Below are positions 22,775-34,450 of a stretch of 64,000 nucleotides of DNA, one piece after another. The notes below the pieces were generated by a model. The model did not search any database. It saw nothing but the letters and a program-made list of their open reading frames with translations, and was not told where the DNA came from. The position numbers were made by a program, and so were the translations under genes. Positions within the stretch are counted from its first letter, which is position 1. Every line of letters begins with the position of its first letter. This DNA is from Pseudoneurospora amorphoporcata (Eukaryota > Ascomycota > Sordariomycetes > Sordariales > Sordariaceae): positions 296,304 to 360,303 of the forward strand of contig MU859067.1 of the NCBI GenBank assembly GCA_033297205.1, written 5' to 3'.

Positions 22775-23049
22775 ATAATAATATTCTTATTCCTTAGCTA
22801 TATATAAATACAGCGCCAATCTGGCATGAGGTCCTTCTCCTGGTTTTCGGTAGGCGAAACCTTGCGACGATAAGCGCCGCTGGACTAAAACCCCCGCTAC
22901 GTAAGGTCGCGATTGACTCGCGACCGCTCCTTCCAGTTTCTAGCTGTTGCGGTGCACACCCACCGCTCCAGCGAACAATCCGCTCTCAATCCCATCACTA
23001 AAACACAAAGCGCATGTGTTCTGGTGATTATAATTGTAAATATATCGCG
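22775..23049 (-). mobile_element. SINE-like insertion with 15-bp target duplication
   Basis: A 275-bp insert with a GC-normal body (about 22810-23035) in AT-rich DNA. It is flanked by the 15-bp direct repeat TTTCTACTTAATATA (22760-22774 and 23050-23064), present once in the homologous copy-2 region. On the minus strand the body ends in an AT-rich tail with ATT repeats. A long duplication plus a simple tail suggests target-primed reverse transcription. No convincing Pol III A or B box was found. Confidence 0.45.
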
Positions 23050-23151
23050 TTTCTACTTAATATATTAGAATAAAAATCTTACAATTTTAAAATATAATAA
23101 ATTAAATAATTAAAACGTAATAAAAACTATAATCATAATATATTATAAAAT

Positions 23152-24252
23152 GAGAAAGTCTTTTCGCACTGCCCTCAATGTCTTCATACACTGCTCCCCC
23201 ACTTGGCGCGCCCTCTCCCGCTTTTTAGACCAATCATCTTATAGACATAACCTCTGGACCCACACCACACTTTGGCGTAGTTTTTTTTATAGATTTTAGC
23301 TAGTAAGTCTGGGCATTACATTTTTCACGCTATGCTAAGCCTAGACTCCAGACTGCAGCACGTGTAGCCAGATTGGCACCCAGACCCAGTTTTTATAGAG
23401 CGTTTCTATAGCTGTCTTATAGGGCACTTAGTGGTACGGTCGCACTTTTGCACGTCGCGTTTAATTGAGGTCGCTTGAGCTTGATTGAGCTCACTATACT
23501 GCACTGCACTCTATATTAATCCATACATTATTGATTTTATCTGTACAATCAACGTATCTCACTGCCAGTGAGCCTCTCTTTACTAGTTCTAGGTGCTAGC
23601 AATGCGTGCGCTGCGACGGCCACAACGGTATGAAGTACTTGAGTATTGGGCGTAGAAGCACTAGGCTCAGAGGTATCTTGTATGAAGGTAGGTAGGTTAG
23701 GAGGATTGGGGTTGACGCTGGGGTCGAGGAGCGCGGGGTCGATGTTTTTATTTGCGCTACGGTCGCGCGCGCCCATCGGGTCAGCCATCTGCAGCATCAC
23801 AGTTAGCTAGAAAAACGCACAGAAAAATTGATGGATCATTTCTTACTGTTCACCAAATGCAAGCGCCTTGTTTACTTGGCGATGCGACGTGCTAGTATTG
23901 AAGTAGATTGATTGACTAACTACGATGTAGTAATGTGTGTGGTAGTAGTTTAGTGTAGAAAGGAAGCAAGGTACAGATGCTAGAAAACGACTAAGCTAGA
24001 CTAGCTAGTCTAGCCTAGTCTGGGCGCCTAAACTAGAGGTGGCTAGTGCAGTACGACTGTACGGGTCTGGGCGCGTAATGGCTTGAAATCTAGGTCTTGG
24101 CGGTCCAAAGTGGGGAGGGAGCGGGAGCTAATGTGCGCTAATGTGCGCTAAGGAGAGGCTAATAGATGCGTGTGAGATTATTAGTCTAAAAAAAAATTAA
24201 AGTAGGATAGCAATGTATGAAGACATTGAGGGCAGTGCGAAAAGACTTTCTA
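23152..24252. mobile_element. Short MULE copy, family 1 (1101 bp)
   Basis: Left end GAGAAAGTCTTTTCGCACTG; right end is the complement with a last base changed (CTTTCTA). A perfect 8-bp duplication TATAAAAT flanks it (23144-23151 and 24253-24260). It is in the opposite orientation to the 18265 copy and about 320 bp longer. The extra part holds an 83-codon ORF on the minus strand (23800-23549) beginning MMLQMADPMGARDRSA, which corresponds in position to the start of the transposase gene in the large MULE. It is non-autonomous. Confidence 0.88.
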
Positions 24253-24859
24253 TATAAAATATAAATTATTTGTTTATTATAAAAATTTTCAAATTCTTAT
24301 AATTTATAACGATATTAAAAAGAATTACTAAGCGCTCTCTAATTTTAAGTACTATTTCTTTAAAGCCTTAATAATAACGAAGAATTTCTTATCGTAAATA
24401 TTATAATTATATTCCGCCGCCAAATATTGTACTAAAAATACGTAACTAAATAAAATATACTATTATTACTATATTAAGAAAAAATATTACTAAAAACTTA
24501 ATTCGAAGTATCAATCTCAATGACTATTTTCTTTAACCAATTGTAAATATATAAAATTAATTTACTAATAAACGTAATTTTTAAAACCTTAAAAGGGGAC
24601 TACTATACTACAATCTATATCTACTTTATATTTTTGTTCGTAAAATCGTATAATAATACTACGATTATTAAAAAACCTTTAATAAAGTAATAATAAAATA
24701 ATAATAAAAATTAACAAACTTTAAAAAACTTTATAAAAACTTCTTAAATATTAGAAACTTCTAACTTATAATAATTTGAACCTTTTCTAAATCTATTTTA
24801 ATACCGCCAAGCGTAATAATTAACCTAAAATATTTAATTTTCTTAATATAAAACTTATA

Positions 24860-25070
24860 TATTATAGAACGAGGCACTGTTGAGGGTAGGATAGGATATG
24901 CATTGTTGTATAAGAGGAGAGAAGGAGGGATGTGCGTAGAGGACTGGCTATATAGGCGAGAGCCCTAGAAGACTAGTCCGTGTGTGCACATGACCCTGCA
25001 CGTGACTGTGCCGTGACGATAGTCATAGCACGAGTGTAGGGTGGGCATGTCACAAGCTAATCCTGTAATA
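24860..25070 (-). repeat. Solo LTR (211 bp)
   Basis: On the minus strand it begins TATTACAGGATTAG and ends TATAATA. It is flanked by the 5-bp duplication TTATA (24855-24859 and 25071-25075). Comparison with the uninterrupted copy at about 40090-40136 shows it sits inside the degraded Gypsy H. It holds a TATA-like motif and matches the LTR at 16700. Confidence 0.75.
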
Positions 25071-25599
25071 TTATATTTATTAATATTAATTTATAAATTA
25101 GCTTTTTCTAAGTAAGTAAAAATATTATTTACGTACTTTTAATACTCCTCTTTATTATTAAAAAAAATAAAGATATTATCCAAATAAGCAATTGTATAAA
25201 TATCTAGAATATTATATAAAGAGCGACTCTACTCGCATGTTGATAAAACTCTATTTGCATATAGATCTACTTTTTTTCTCATACATAATCCTAACCCTAG
25301 CGCGGCTATATATATTATATATATTCTTTCGAAAATTTCACCTAGAAATCTAGGTATTACTATTCTTTTATGTATAATATTAGACTGTAGTACCTAGCCT
25401 AGATATATACCCTTATATCATACTTTATAAGATATTTTACAGCGCACTTTATAGGGTAGTTAGCAGTACAATTATATAATACAGTCGCAGTCGCACATTA
25501 CTTAATTGATCGCTTAATTAAATCATTAATCAATCGTACTCAATCTACATTAATCTATACAATAATAATCTATTTGATATTTATTATGTAATCAAGCAC

Positions 25600-27582
25600 T
25601 TTAATTGCCAGCAAGTTCCAATAATAGTTATAAGTACTAGCGAGTCTTCCAAAGTGCTAGTGAGAGCTCTAGAGTGTGAATAAGAGTGCTAGAGTCTCCT
25701 TTATTAGCCTTGTGTGCTAGCTATACGTATACTACACTGTATATTCTACATATTAATAGGAGTGCTAGCGGGCGTACCTCCTTCTCTTATACCTCCTCTA
25801 TCCCAGGCAACGCTGCCTCCCCTCTCTCCTCCTCCTCTACCTCTCTATATACTACTACGAAAGCAGCCTCGTCCTCTATTTTATATACTGGCTGGAAGTT
25901 AGTAGTAGTCAGCATTATCCTCTACTTCTAGGTCAACGCCCTTCTAGCTAAATATGTTTTGCTAGATCGATGGCGCTACTCGTATCGAGGTTGAAGGATT
26001 CTAGCTTTATATAAAGGGTCAGCTCTAGGTAAGCTAGAGACGAGGCTGGCTACGAGGTCGTAATGCCGCCTGTAGTGCCGCTTGGAGTTGCGCTAGCGCT
26101 GTAGAGAGAGAAGGAGCTTGGGTGTTAATTAGCGTAGTCAACTAGAGAGCGCGAGGGTCTGAAGTAAATGGCTAGGCGTTGTGAGAGCGGCTACGTAGAT
26201 TCTCAACTCAATTAAAGTTATAATACCTTAAGTACTCGTCTTCGTCGTTAAAGCCTCTCTGAAGCTACTAGTGTGAGTAAAAGTCCTATTTAGTTAGCTT
26301 CAATAACAGCAGCCAGGTTCTGAGACTAGGGAGTAAAGAATACGAGAATAGAAAGCTATATTGCTTAGTAAATTTGCCCATACATAGCTCAAGTTCGTCG
26401 GAGTATAGTTTGGTTGCTGATAGTACAGTACTGAGAGCTTTGCAATATTGTACTGTAACCTTATTGAGCGCGTTCTAATATACCCAGTTAGGAGCGTCGC
26501 TTAACTAGGAGATATTGAGGTAGTCTCTCTTCATAAGTCGTGTTTCCCTTTTGAGTTTTTCATTAATTCTACACTTTATAGTACGAAGGAGGCTGAGGCT
26601 CTGCGTTAGGGCTGCAATAATTAAGCTGTTACCTATATGTAGAAGGATAGTTAGTTTGCTATAAAATATAAAGGGATGAGCATAGCTGTAACATTACCGC
26701 TAATAATAAAATTCTTTAGATTTCAGTTAGCTAATTCGACTGGCGATGTAGTTCGATAACTAAAGTTCAACCTTTCGTTGACGTAATAGGCAGTCTACTC
26801 CTTCTTTAACACTATATATATTTCTTTTAGGTAGGTAATAATAGCTATTTGCTATAAAGAGAAGGAGTAAAGCCTCTCCTAAGTGGTATTAACAGCTTTA
26901 ATAGTAGACGCATAGTATATATATTTCTAGAAGGTATAAAGACCAGCTCGTGAATACTCTATAGTATTAGAGAGAGGTTCCAAGCTATCTATGCTATCTG
27001 CTAAACGGTTAAGTCGAGTAACCACCTCTCGATCTTCTTTGTCAAGCTCTTCTAAGGTCGTCGTATAGCTGGGTTGCGCTGGCGGTGTACGTGCTTGTGT
27101 TGATGCTAATACCTCTTACTATATTTGAGTAGTAGTTACAATAGTGTAAGTATGAGTAACTTCTTAGGCGGTTTTCTTATCTCACTTTCGCTTAATATAC
27201 AATACTATATTCTTGTTAACGTGAAATATACAGAGCTAGGGTTTAGCTTCTAGATAAACCCACTTAATAGCTATCCTTATTGCTATATCATAGTCTGTAA
27301 TAGTTATAGATAGCTTTGTAACACTAATGGCCTTGCGACGAGCATTGACTTGGTCTATTAATTAGTTAAATCCTTTTTATCTCTCGTTATCAACAAGGCT
27401 AAATCCGTAGCTAAAAGCATGCCTAGTGCCTGTTATACTAATAATCTGGAAGAAGGCAAGACCCTTATTGTTCGTTTTATATGTATTATCGTATATTTAG
27501 ACTATTAGATATTGCTTCTAGTACTGCTCATACTAGGAATCACTTTAGAAGAGCGCAGTCAGTTTGCTAGCTTTATTAGTAC
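25600..27582 (-). pseudogene. MULE transposase, catalytic and C-terminal part (broken)
   Basis: Minus-strand remnant downstream of the insertion. At 27490-27470 it reads DNTYKTNNKGL, the first catalytic Asp region of the MULE domain (usually D-x-T-Y-K-T-N). Then come ISITGTRHAFSYGF, a second acidic motif TITDYDIA (about 27297) and IFHVNKN (about 27230). This order is that of Mutator-like transposases, which cut and paste through a DDE active site. Several TAA, TAG and TGA stops break the frame. The C-terminal third (25600-26900) is recognisable only as a continuing, damaged frame. Confidence 0.65.
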
Positions 27583-27645
27583 TACTCTGTTACGAACTTA
27601 AGTAATAACGCGGACCAACCAGGTTGTTGGGATGTGACAGCCCCG

Positions 27646-28075
27646 TATTACGAACTAATAATCAAGGACACGGGTCAACCAAGCCACCAGTACACAATAG
27701 CCACGCGAAGGCTGGGCAATATAACCATAGCAGGGGAAGCTCGTGGCCGGCACAGGCTCACCAGTCGAGCCGGGGCTCACCAGTCGAGCCGGGGCTCACC
27801 AGTCGAGCCAGGCTCATGACAACAGGAGCAAGCCATGGCCATAGTGGTAAGCTGGGCTCACCACGTTACGAAGAAACATCCAGAGCATGTAGTATAAAGG
27901 GACGACTGGAGAACTCAGATTGTTAGATAGTTCGATAGTAGTCAATTGATCTTTATTACTGAGATACGTATAATGCTACCATACTTGTTGTGAACCTTTT
28001 GGCTTCACCGAACAGCACTGATAGTCTTTACCTTCAGCTATCCCACTTAGGCAGATTAGACTGCCGTTCGTCACA
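27646..28075 (+). repeat. 5' LTR of element B (430 bp)
   Basis: Defined by the CCCCG target copy on its left and by the end CGTCACA before the internal region. It contains three copies of an 18-19-bp unit (GGCTCACCAGTCGAGCC) at 27755-27810. The 3' LTR has eight, which accounts for the length difference. Confidence 0.88.
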
Positions 28076-28132
28076 CGTTGACTACTCCCTTTGGCCTATC
28101 TCGGATAGTACTGAAGGTATCTTCGCTTCACC

Positions 28133-29190
28133 ATATCTTCCTCCGCCAGACCCACCACTCAGGACGAACCCCTGAACGTCACCGTCGTACATTAACAGCT
28201 CAAGGCTATACAGGACCGCATCAACCAGCTGGAAGCACAGCTCCAGGCCGAGTCCGGACGCCCCGAAGCGAAGGCGGGAGAAGGAACTTCTCCTAAGGAA
28301 TGCAAGAGAGTTAAGTTGTCCGCACCTAGGGAGTTTGATAGCTAGTAGGCCACCCTCGCAAGGTTCCTAATTTAGATGTAAACCTACTTCGACTTCTACG
28401 ACGACTAGTTTGCTACTGAATATGAGAAGGTTACCTACGCGGGAACTAGGCTCACGGATAAAGTACTCACTTGGTACGAGCCTATCCTTAAGGACTACTA
28501 CGAAAACGGAGACTAGGCTTCGGACTTCACTAAGAAGGTCTTGAACTCTTACGTCGCCTTCACCGAGGCACTCTCTAAAGTCTTTGGAGAAAAGGATAAG
28601 ACTCGGAGGGCTTAGGAACGCCTGACCCATCTTCGACAAACTAAGTCTGCCTCAGCCTACGCTGCACTTTTTAAGCAGGACGCCCTACGCAATAATATCA
28701 ACGACGACGGGCTGATGTAATTATTTTACAACGGCCTTAAGGACAGAGTTAAGGATGAACTCTACAAGGAGGATCGACCCAATTCTATTGATGCCTATAT
28801 GGACAAAGCTATCCGCATTGATGACCGCCAGTTCCAGCGAGAGCAAGAAAAGAAAGGCAGGACGTCTGCCTTCGTTCCTCTTAGGTCTAGCGGCAATAGT
28901 AACAACACTAAGAAGAAGCGGACCTGGGGTATACATATTTTTAGAACCACCTACTCTAGACCTATAGAAATCGATACTATATAAGCTAGTTAAAGCAAAC
29001 GGGACCTCTCTCAGGTTACGTGTTTTAATTGTAGGAAGAAAGGGTATATAAAGAAGGATTGCCGTGTCCCCAAGCAGTTAAAGTAGAAGAAAGCTGAGGC
29101 CGCAGCGGTAGAAGGGGCGAGGGTAGTCGAGATCGCTAGTATCGACTACGACCAGGACGATTTCGAGGATGCTATGGACCGAGCTTAAAA
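28133..29190 (+). pseudogene. Element B gag (capsid and zinc knuckle), RIPed
   Basis: The start codon is ATA at 28133 where the sister element C keeps ATG (50037), so the loss is a G-to-A change. After a short coiled region and KRVKLSAPREF come the Gag core words FDFYDDQF, TDKVLTWYEPILKDYY, FTEALSKVFGEKD and LFYNGLKDRVKDELY. The zinc knuckle at about 29021-29065 reads CFNCRKKGYIKKDC, where Tyr replaces the His of CX2CX4HX4C by one C-to-T change. Gag packages the element RNA into virus-like particles. TAG and TAA codons interrupt it at Gln positions. Confidence 0.85.
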
Positions 29191-30130
29191 TTACGACCTC
29201 GAAGTATAATAGGATATATCCAACGGGCCTAATTAAGAGGACCCCTAAATTCGTCGGGCGCCAATATGGGAAGAAGTTAGTTATATATTTACAGCACTAC
29301 TATCGACGCCTGAAACCGAAAGAAGCGACATTCGGGATCTTGTCCATCCGTACTAGTACAGCGCACCTAATAACTCAGCTACTGGTTACTGGATAGACCC
29401 CTTGGAAAATTACCGCTGGAAGAGTAAGGAAAATGAGAAGTGGGACGACTTTTGGGAAAAGCGAGCAGTCGTCATTAAGGGGAAAAGTACTAGGGATTGG
29501 GAAGAGCTACCTAGAACGATAAGGGCCTACCAGCTAGTTAAAGGAGACACAGCCTAAATGCACCCCCTACACTTCGCATACTATTGGATACCATAGTTCC
29601 AATACATTACCAATAGGTACTACGAGTATTACGGGAAGAAATGGGACAACCGCTTCTGGCCTACCAGGAGACTGGATACGCATAAACAACCTAAGCCAGT
29701 CACCCGCACTTACAGCCGAGGCAACCCCCAAGATACCATTATTATTGACGAATGGTTCGCGTTTAGCCTACGACCATTCGGAAAATAGGACGAGTGGCTA
29801 TCCCCTAGGAGATTCGCGGCCCGACTATTCAATATATATATCTGCGTAGGATGGGGAGATGCTGACTCTCGTTGGGGATGGTGTCAAATAGCCGACTGCC
29901 CTATCTACATAAGGTAGAAAGTTAGGGCTTATAAGACGGAAGTTACCTACTATATCTAACGGATTAACGTATCCGATAGGACGGAAGACGAAGAAGCTGC
30001 CCATTTGGCTTGGTTATAGGAATACAGCTCGCTGGACGAGCCGGAACCTAAAGAAGAGGACGCTCTTAACGACTATCGCTAGGAATTAGAAAACGGCTTA
30101 GGGTCTTTAGGGAGGCCCGACGAAAATTAA
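29191..30130 (+). pseudogene. Element B Trp-rich spacer between knuckle and protease
   Basis: The gag frame continues for about 310 codons past the zinc knuckle, with stops only at Gln-type positions. It is rich in Trp, Tyr and Arg (for example YWIDPLENYRWKSK, KWDDFWEKR, DEWFAFSLRPF) and has WGWCQIADCPIYI near 29880-29910, a possible metal-binding C-x4-C-x-I-H with His changed to Tyr. The same block is present in element C at 57163-57818. I cannot assign a function; it may be a Gag extension. Confidence 0.6.
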
Positions 30131-30179
30131 GTCCCTAGACGAAATAGATTATCCGACGATATAGCCGTCGGAAGGATAG

Positions 30180-33100
30180 GATCCAAGACCCTATAGCACC
30201 TATGGAGGTTGTAGCTGTAGAAGAAGGGAAGGAGGACTAGCGATTCAAAGTCGTAGCCTACTAGAAGGATTACCAAGCCCTCGCGCTAGTAGATTCCGGA
30301 GCTTAGTTGAACTTTATTTTACCTAAGTTCGTTAATTAACTAAGGATCCCTTGGAAATAGAAGAAGGCACCTTTTGTAGTAAAAGGACCTTTCGAAACTT
30401 AGATCGTGAAGAGGGAAATGTTACTACTTCCTATTACGGTAAAAGGAAAGACGGTCGAAATTAGCTTCGACGTCGTCGATATAGGGCTATTTAAGGATAT
30501 GATCCTAGGGTACCTATAGCATATTACATACGACCCAGACATTAGTTGGAAGGATGGTGGCCGCCTGCGTCCTAGGACGTACCTAACTACTAATGGGAAA
30601 CCCGGAGTACGGAAGGAAGCGAGCTAGGACGGCGTCGTTCCTACGGCCCTACCGTAAGTAGTATAGGAAGTTATAATCTATACTATCGATAAGAGTGGCA
30701 AAGTTACGGAAGAAGGGTTAGTAATGTTAGTAGAGGTATCGGCAGTCAATGCTCAGTACAAGTTTAATTATTACTAGAACTAATAGACGGAAAAGCCGAA
30801 GATGACGATTTTTAAAGAGTATAAGGGACACCCGGCTTTCGTTAGCAAGCATCTTGAAGGGTTACTACTACGAAGACCGTAGGACTATGAGATCAAATTT
30901 AAAGAAGGAGCGAAGCTTAAGTTTTTTAAGGTGTATTATATGAACGAGAAGTAGAACGTAGAGTTGAGGAAGTACTTGGACAAAAACTTAAAACGAGGAC
31001 ATATTCGGGAATCTATATCGCTAGCAGGGTACCCTATCCTCTTCGTGCCGAAGAAAGATGAAAAGTTGCGCCTTTATGTTAATTATAGGCAACTAAATTA
31101 AGAGACCGTGAGAAATAGTTATCCCCTACCCCTAATTTCGCATATCCGAAGTCAATTAGGAGGAGTACGATACTTTACGCGCCTTGATTTACCCGTTGCC
31201 TACGCCTATATCCGAATTAAAGAAGGAGACGAATGGAAGATAGCATTTCGTATACCCTACGGACATTACGAATACCTCGTTATACCCTTCGGGTTGACTA
31301 ATATACTTACGACATTCCAATCTATTATCGATTATGCGATTCGACCCTACCTCGATAAATTCGCTATTTGCTACTTAGATAATATCCTTATCTACTTTAA
31401 GACTCTTGCGGAGTATAAGGAATACGTAAAGAAAGTGCTGGATGTACTATACTAATAGAACCTTTTAGTTAATATAGAAAAGAGTAAATTCTATGTAAAG
31501 GAAACCATATTTCTTGAATATCTGATCTCGGAGAATGAGGTTAAGATGGAACCAAGCAAAGTGGAAGTTGTACGAAACTGGCCCAAGCCTAAGAATGCGA
31601 CCGATGTTCGCGAGTTCTTAGGATTTATTAACTTCTATCGTATATTTATATACGATTATAGGAAGCTTGCTAGGCTACTGTACGAGCTTACTAAGAAGGA
31701 GGCTATTTTTATATGGGAAAAGGAAGAATAGGAAGCCTTCAAGGCTATTTACAATGCAGTCACCGCAGATCCGGTACTAAAACTTCCCAACCTAAATAAA
31801 CCCTTTGAAATTGAGACCGACGCGTCGGACTACGCCATCGGAGGACAATTGGGACAATGCGATAACTAAGGGAAACTATATCCTATAGCTTTCTTTTCCA
31901 AAAAGCTAGAAGGACCCCGACGCAACTATCCCATCCATGACAAGGAACTCCTAGCCATTATTGAAGCGTTTCAAGAATGGAGACTATACTTTAGTAGAAC
32001 TACGTATGAAGTATAAGTCTATACTGACCACAACAATCTCCGGTACTTTACGACCACGAAGGTGCTCAACGGCCGCCAGATACGATGGGCAGAGTTCTTG
32101 TCGGAGTTCAACTTTAGGATCAACTATAAGAAGGGTTCAGAGAACGCCCGAGCCGATGCTTTGAGTCGTCAGCCGGACCATGTGAAAGATACAGTAGAAG
32201 CTTCTGCACCCTTATTCTAGGAATAACCAGATGGATCGCTTACACACCCCTTATAGGAATGGGTAGAGTGCTGCGCTATTTATAGGGCTAAGAATTAAGC
32301 CCTGAGGTATTAGGCTACTATCGTTACCCCCGAAGATAGGTAACGATGGGAAGACAACTAAGAAGAAGGAGTTAACCTTTAGAACGATAAACTATGGTAT
32401 AACGACAAGGCTTACGTATAGCCGGAACAACGAGAAGACTTCGTTACAGATATCTATGCTTTTAAAATAGGAGGACACATGGGCATTACGAAAACTATAG
32501 CATGGATACGGCAACACTACGACTTTCCCAAGATAAAAAATACGGTGGCTCGAACATTGTAGGCCTGCGAGTAATGCAGCAGAACTAGGGTTGCAAGATA
32601 CAAGCTATACGGATTTCTGGAACCTTTGGAAGTTGTAGAAAGGCCGTGGAGTTCGGTAATTATAGACTTCATTACCAAGTTACTATTGTCTATAGACACC
32701 GCGATAGGAGTTATTTACGATAGTATCCTAGTGGTAGTGGATAGGCTGACTAAGTGGAGTTATTTCCTACCCTATAAGGAAATATGGTCAGCGGAGCAAC
32801 TTACAGATGTGATTTATCGGAAAGTTACTTCGGTACACGGTTAGCCGAAGGAATAGATCACAAATAGGGATACCAAGTTCGCATCCAAGTTCTAGCAAGT
32901 ATTAATGACCAAGTTCGGTACCAAGAGCAAAATATTAACAGTACATCACCCGTAGACCGACGGACAGACAGAAAGGATTAACCAAATTGTAGAACAATAT
33001 TTGAAGAACTATATCAACTTCGAACAAAGCGACTGGGTAGAACTACTGCCTACGGCGTAATTGGCATACAATACCTCTCCTACGGAGACTACGAAAATTT

Positions 33101-33790
33101 CACCTTTCTTCGCGAACTACGGGTATAAACCAGAACTTTTAGAAGGACCAGATACGAACGTTCCCAGGGCCTCAATTAAGGCTGGAAAATTATATATATC
33201 ATACAAAAAACTTAAGAAAGAGCTAGAGTACGTCCGACAAAAGATAAGCCGGTATTTCAACCTAAAAAAGCTCGAGGGACCTCGCTTTAAGGAGGGAGAT
33301 AAAGTCCTTTTGTTGACTAAAAACCTTAAGATAAAGAGACCTAGTAAGAAACTTAACGATCGATGAGTAGGACCTTTCAAAATCAAGAAGAAAATTTCTG
33401 ATATAGTATATTAATTGGACATTCCTAATACTATAAAACTAAGATCACACTTATGCCACGTCGTACTATTAGAGCTAGCACCTAAGAACGCACGAGTCAA
33501 CACATACACTAATATTGAGGACGAGGAAGAAGAATGGGATGTAGAGCAAATCTTGGATTCAAGAATAGAAAAGGGAGAATTAGAATACCTCATTAAATAA
33601 GAAGGATTCGGTCCCGAGGACAACACTTAGGAACTACTTAAGAATTTAAATTGCCTTAAGAAATTAGAGGAATTCTATTAGAGGAACCCGGATCGACCAG
33701 GGGCGAAGGACTACGCAGCCAAGAATCGGGCAGAGCGGCTACGTCTAATAAGGACTAGTCGAACGTAGGCGCAGGGGCGGAAGAGGTAGC
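30180..33790 (+). pseudogene. Element B pol: protease, RT, RNase H, integrase, chromodomain
   Basis: The frame differs from gag. The protease has ALVDSGAQ (Asp at 30292). The RT active site near 31372-31383 reads YLDN, a G-to-A loss of the second catalytic Asp of YLDD. RNase H follows with TDASDYAIGG and TDHNNLRYF (about 32018). Integrase shows VIIDFITKL, the VDRLTKW motif and HHPQTDGQTERINQ (about 32945-32990). A chromodomain-like EEWDVEQILDSRI (about 33520-33660) closes the protein. This domain order defines Ty3/Gypsy chromoviruses, which target heterochromatin. Dozens of TAG/TAA codons at Gln positions inactivate it. Confidence 0.88.
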
Positions 33791-33802
33791 GACCCCCGTC
33801 GC

Positions 33803-34381
33803 CTATCCTCCAGCCGGCGCACTAGCTTGTTCCCCAGTCCGCGCCCTAGCCTGCTCCTCCGCTCGTTCCTCGGCCTCCAACACTTCCAACTCCGCTATAC
33901 TAAGCTCCGTCAGCTCTCGACTTTTCGCGGACAAGCGCTCTTGCTCTTGTTCTAAACGGCTTAACTGAGCAGCTAACTCTTAAATGTTCTTCAAAACCTC
34001 CGCCTTTGTTTGGGCTATACGAGCCCTCTCTTCTAGAACGTGCGTTATTAAAAACAAGGGTTAGCAAAGAAGAAGACGTTAGGACAAGGAAGATATATAC
34101 TCGGCGTCGGTATTTATACTTACACAAGGACGTCCGTAACGAACGCACTCGCTACACTTCCTACTGTTAAGAAGTCGTTTACACCTTAGGGAACGCTGAG
34201 AACAACGATAGCAAGGATCGCCAAGGAACCCGAACTGTTTAATACGGGTTAGTAAAGACTGCCGCTTCGCAGTCGCTTTAGAAGGGCGTTTCTTAATACG
34301 AAACGATATGATAGTAGGAAGGGAGGATGAGGTGACAAGAAACTTACTGTATTCAAGAGTAATGATGGGCAAATAGAATAT
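33803..34381 (-). pseudogene. Antisense ORF with Zn(II)2Cys6-like cluster and coiled coil
   Basis: This reading frame lies between pol and the 3' LTR of element B, on the opposite strand. Counting from 34372 it has C54-x2-C57-x6-C64-x8-C73-x2-C76-x6-C83, exactly the spacing of the fungal Zn(II)2Cys6 cluster (CYRCSQRSLRC ... CSECVRYGRPC; about 34213-34124), preceded by a basic stretch FRIKKRPSKATAKR. After two stops and a frame that stays in register come VLEERARIAQTKAEVLKN, LAAQLSRLEQEQERL and ELEVLEAEERAEEQ, a clear coiled coil. It ends at TAG 33805-33803, about 190 codons. No ATG is left; ATA at 34381-34379 could be a RIPed start. Three internal TAA codons fit CAA. It may encode a DNA- or RNA-binding accessory protein; the function is unknown. 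Confidence 0.55.
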
Positions 34382-34450
34382 AAGAATGGAGAAAACCCGG
34401 AGGTTAACTAATAAGCCGTCGAGGACGTCGGCTAGGGAGGGGAGGTATCG

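Larger units (their letters stand above)
21662..25220 (-). pseudogene. Degraded Gypsy element H, copy 1 (interrupted)
   Basis: Very AT-rich host DNA interrupted by a SINE-like insert (22775-23049), a MULE (23152-24252) and a solo LTR (24860-25070). On the minus strand, about 25080-25215 reads like a broken reverse transcriptase around the YxDD region (compare the less damaged form at 40141-40210, where FNNKEEY and KYVNDILTR are readable). It is homologous to copy 2 from about 37190 to 40245, which allows the inserts to be recognised. All frames are closed by RIP-type stops. Confidence 0.65.

Noticed and set aside
22775..23049. tRNA gene or tRNA-derived head in the GC-normal island
   Set aside because: No cloverleaf and no good A and B boxes were found on either strand. 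I also saw no other convincing tRNA or rRNA gene in the window.
18265..24252. hAT assignment of the short inverted-repeat elements from their 8-bp duplications
   Set aside because: The related large element encodes a MULE-type transposase (DNTYKTN and IFHVNKN motifs) and the long inverted repeats fit MULEs.
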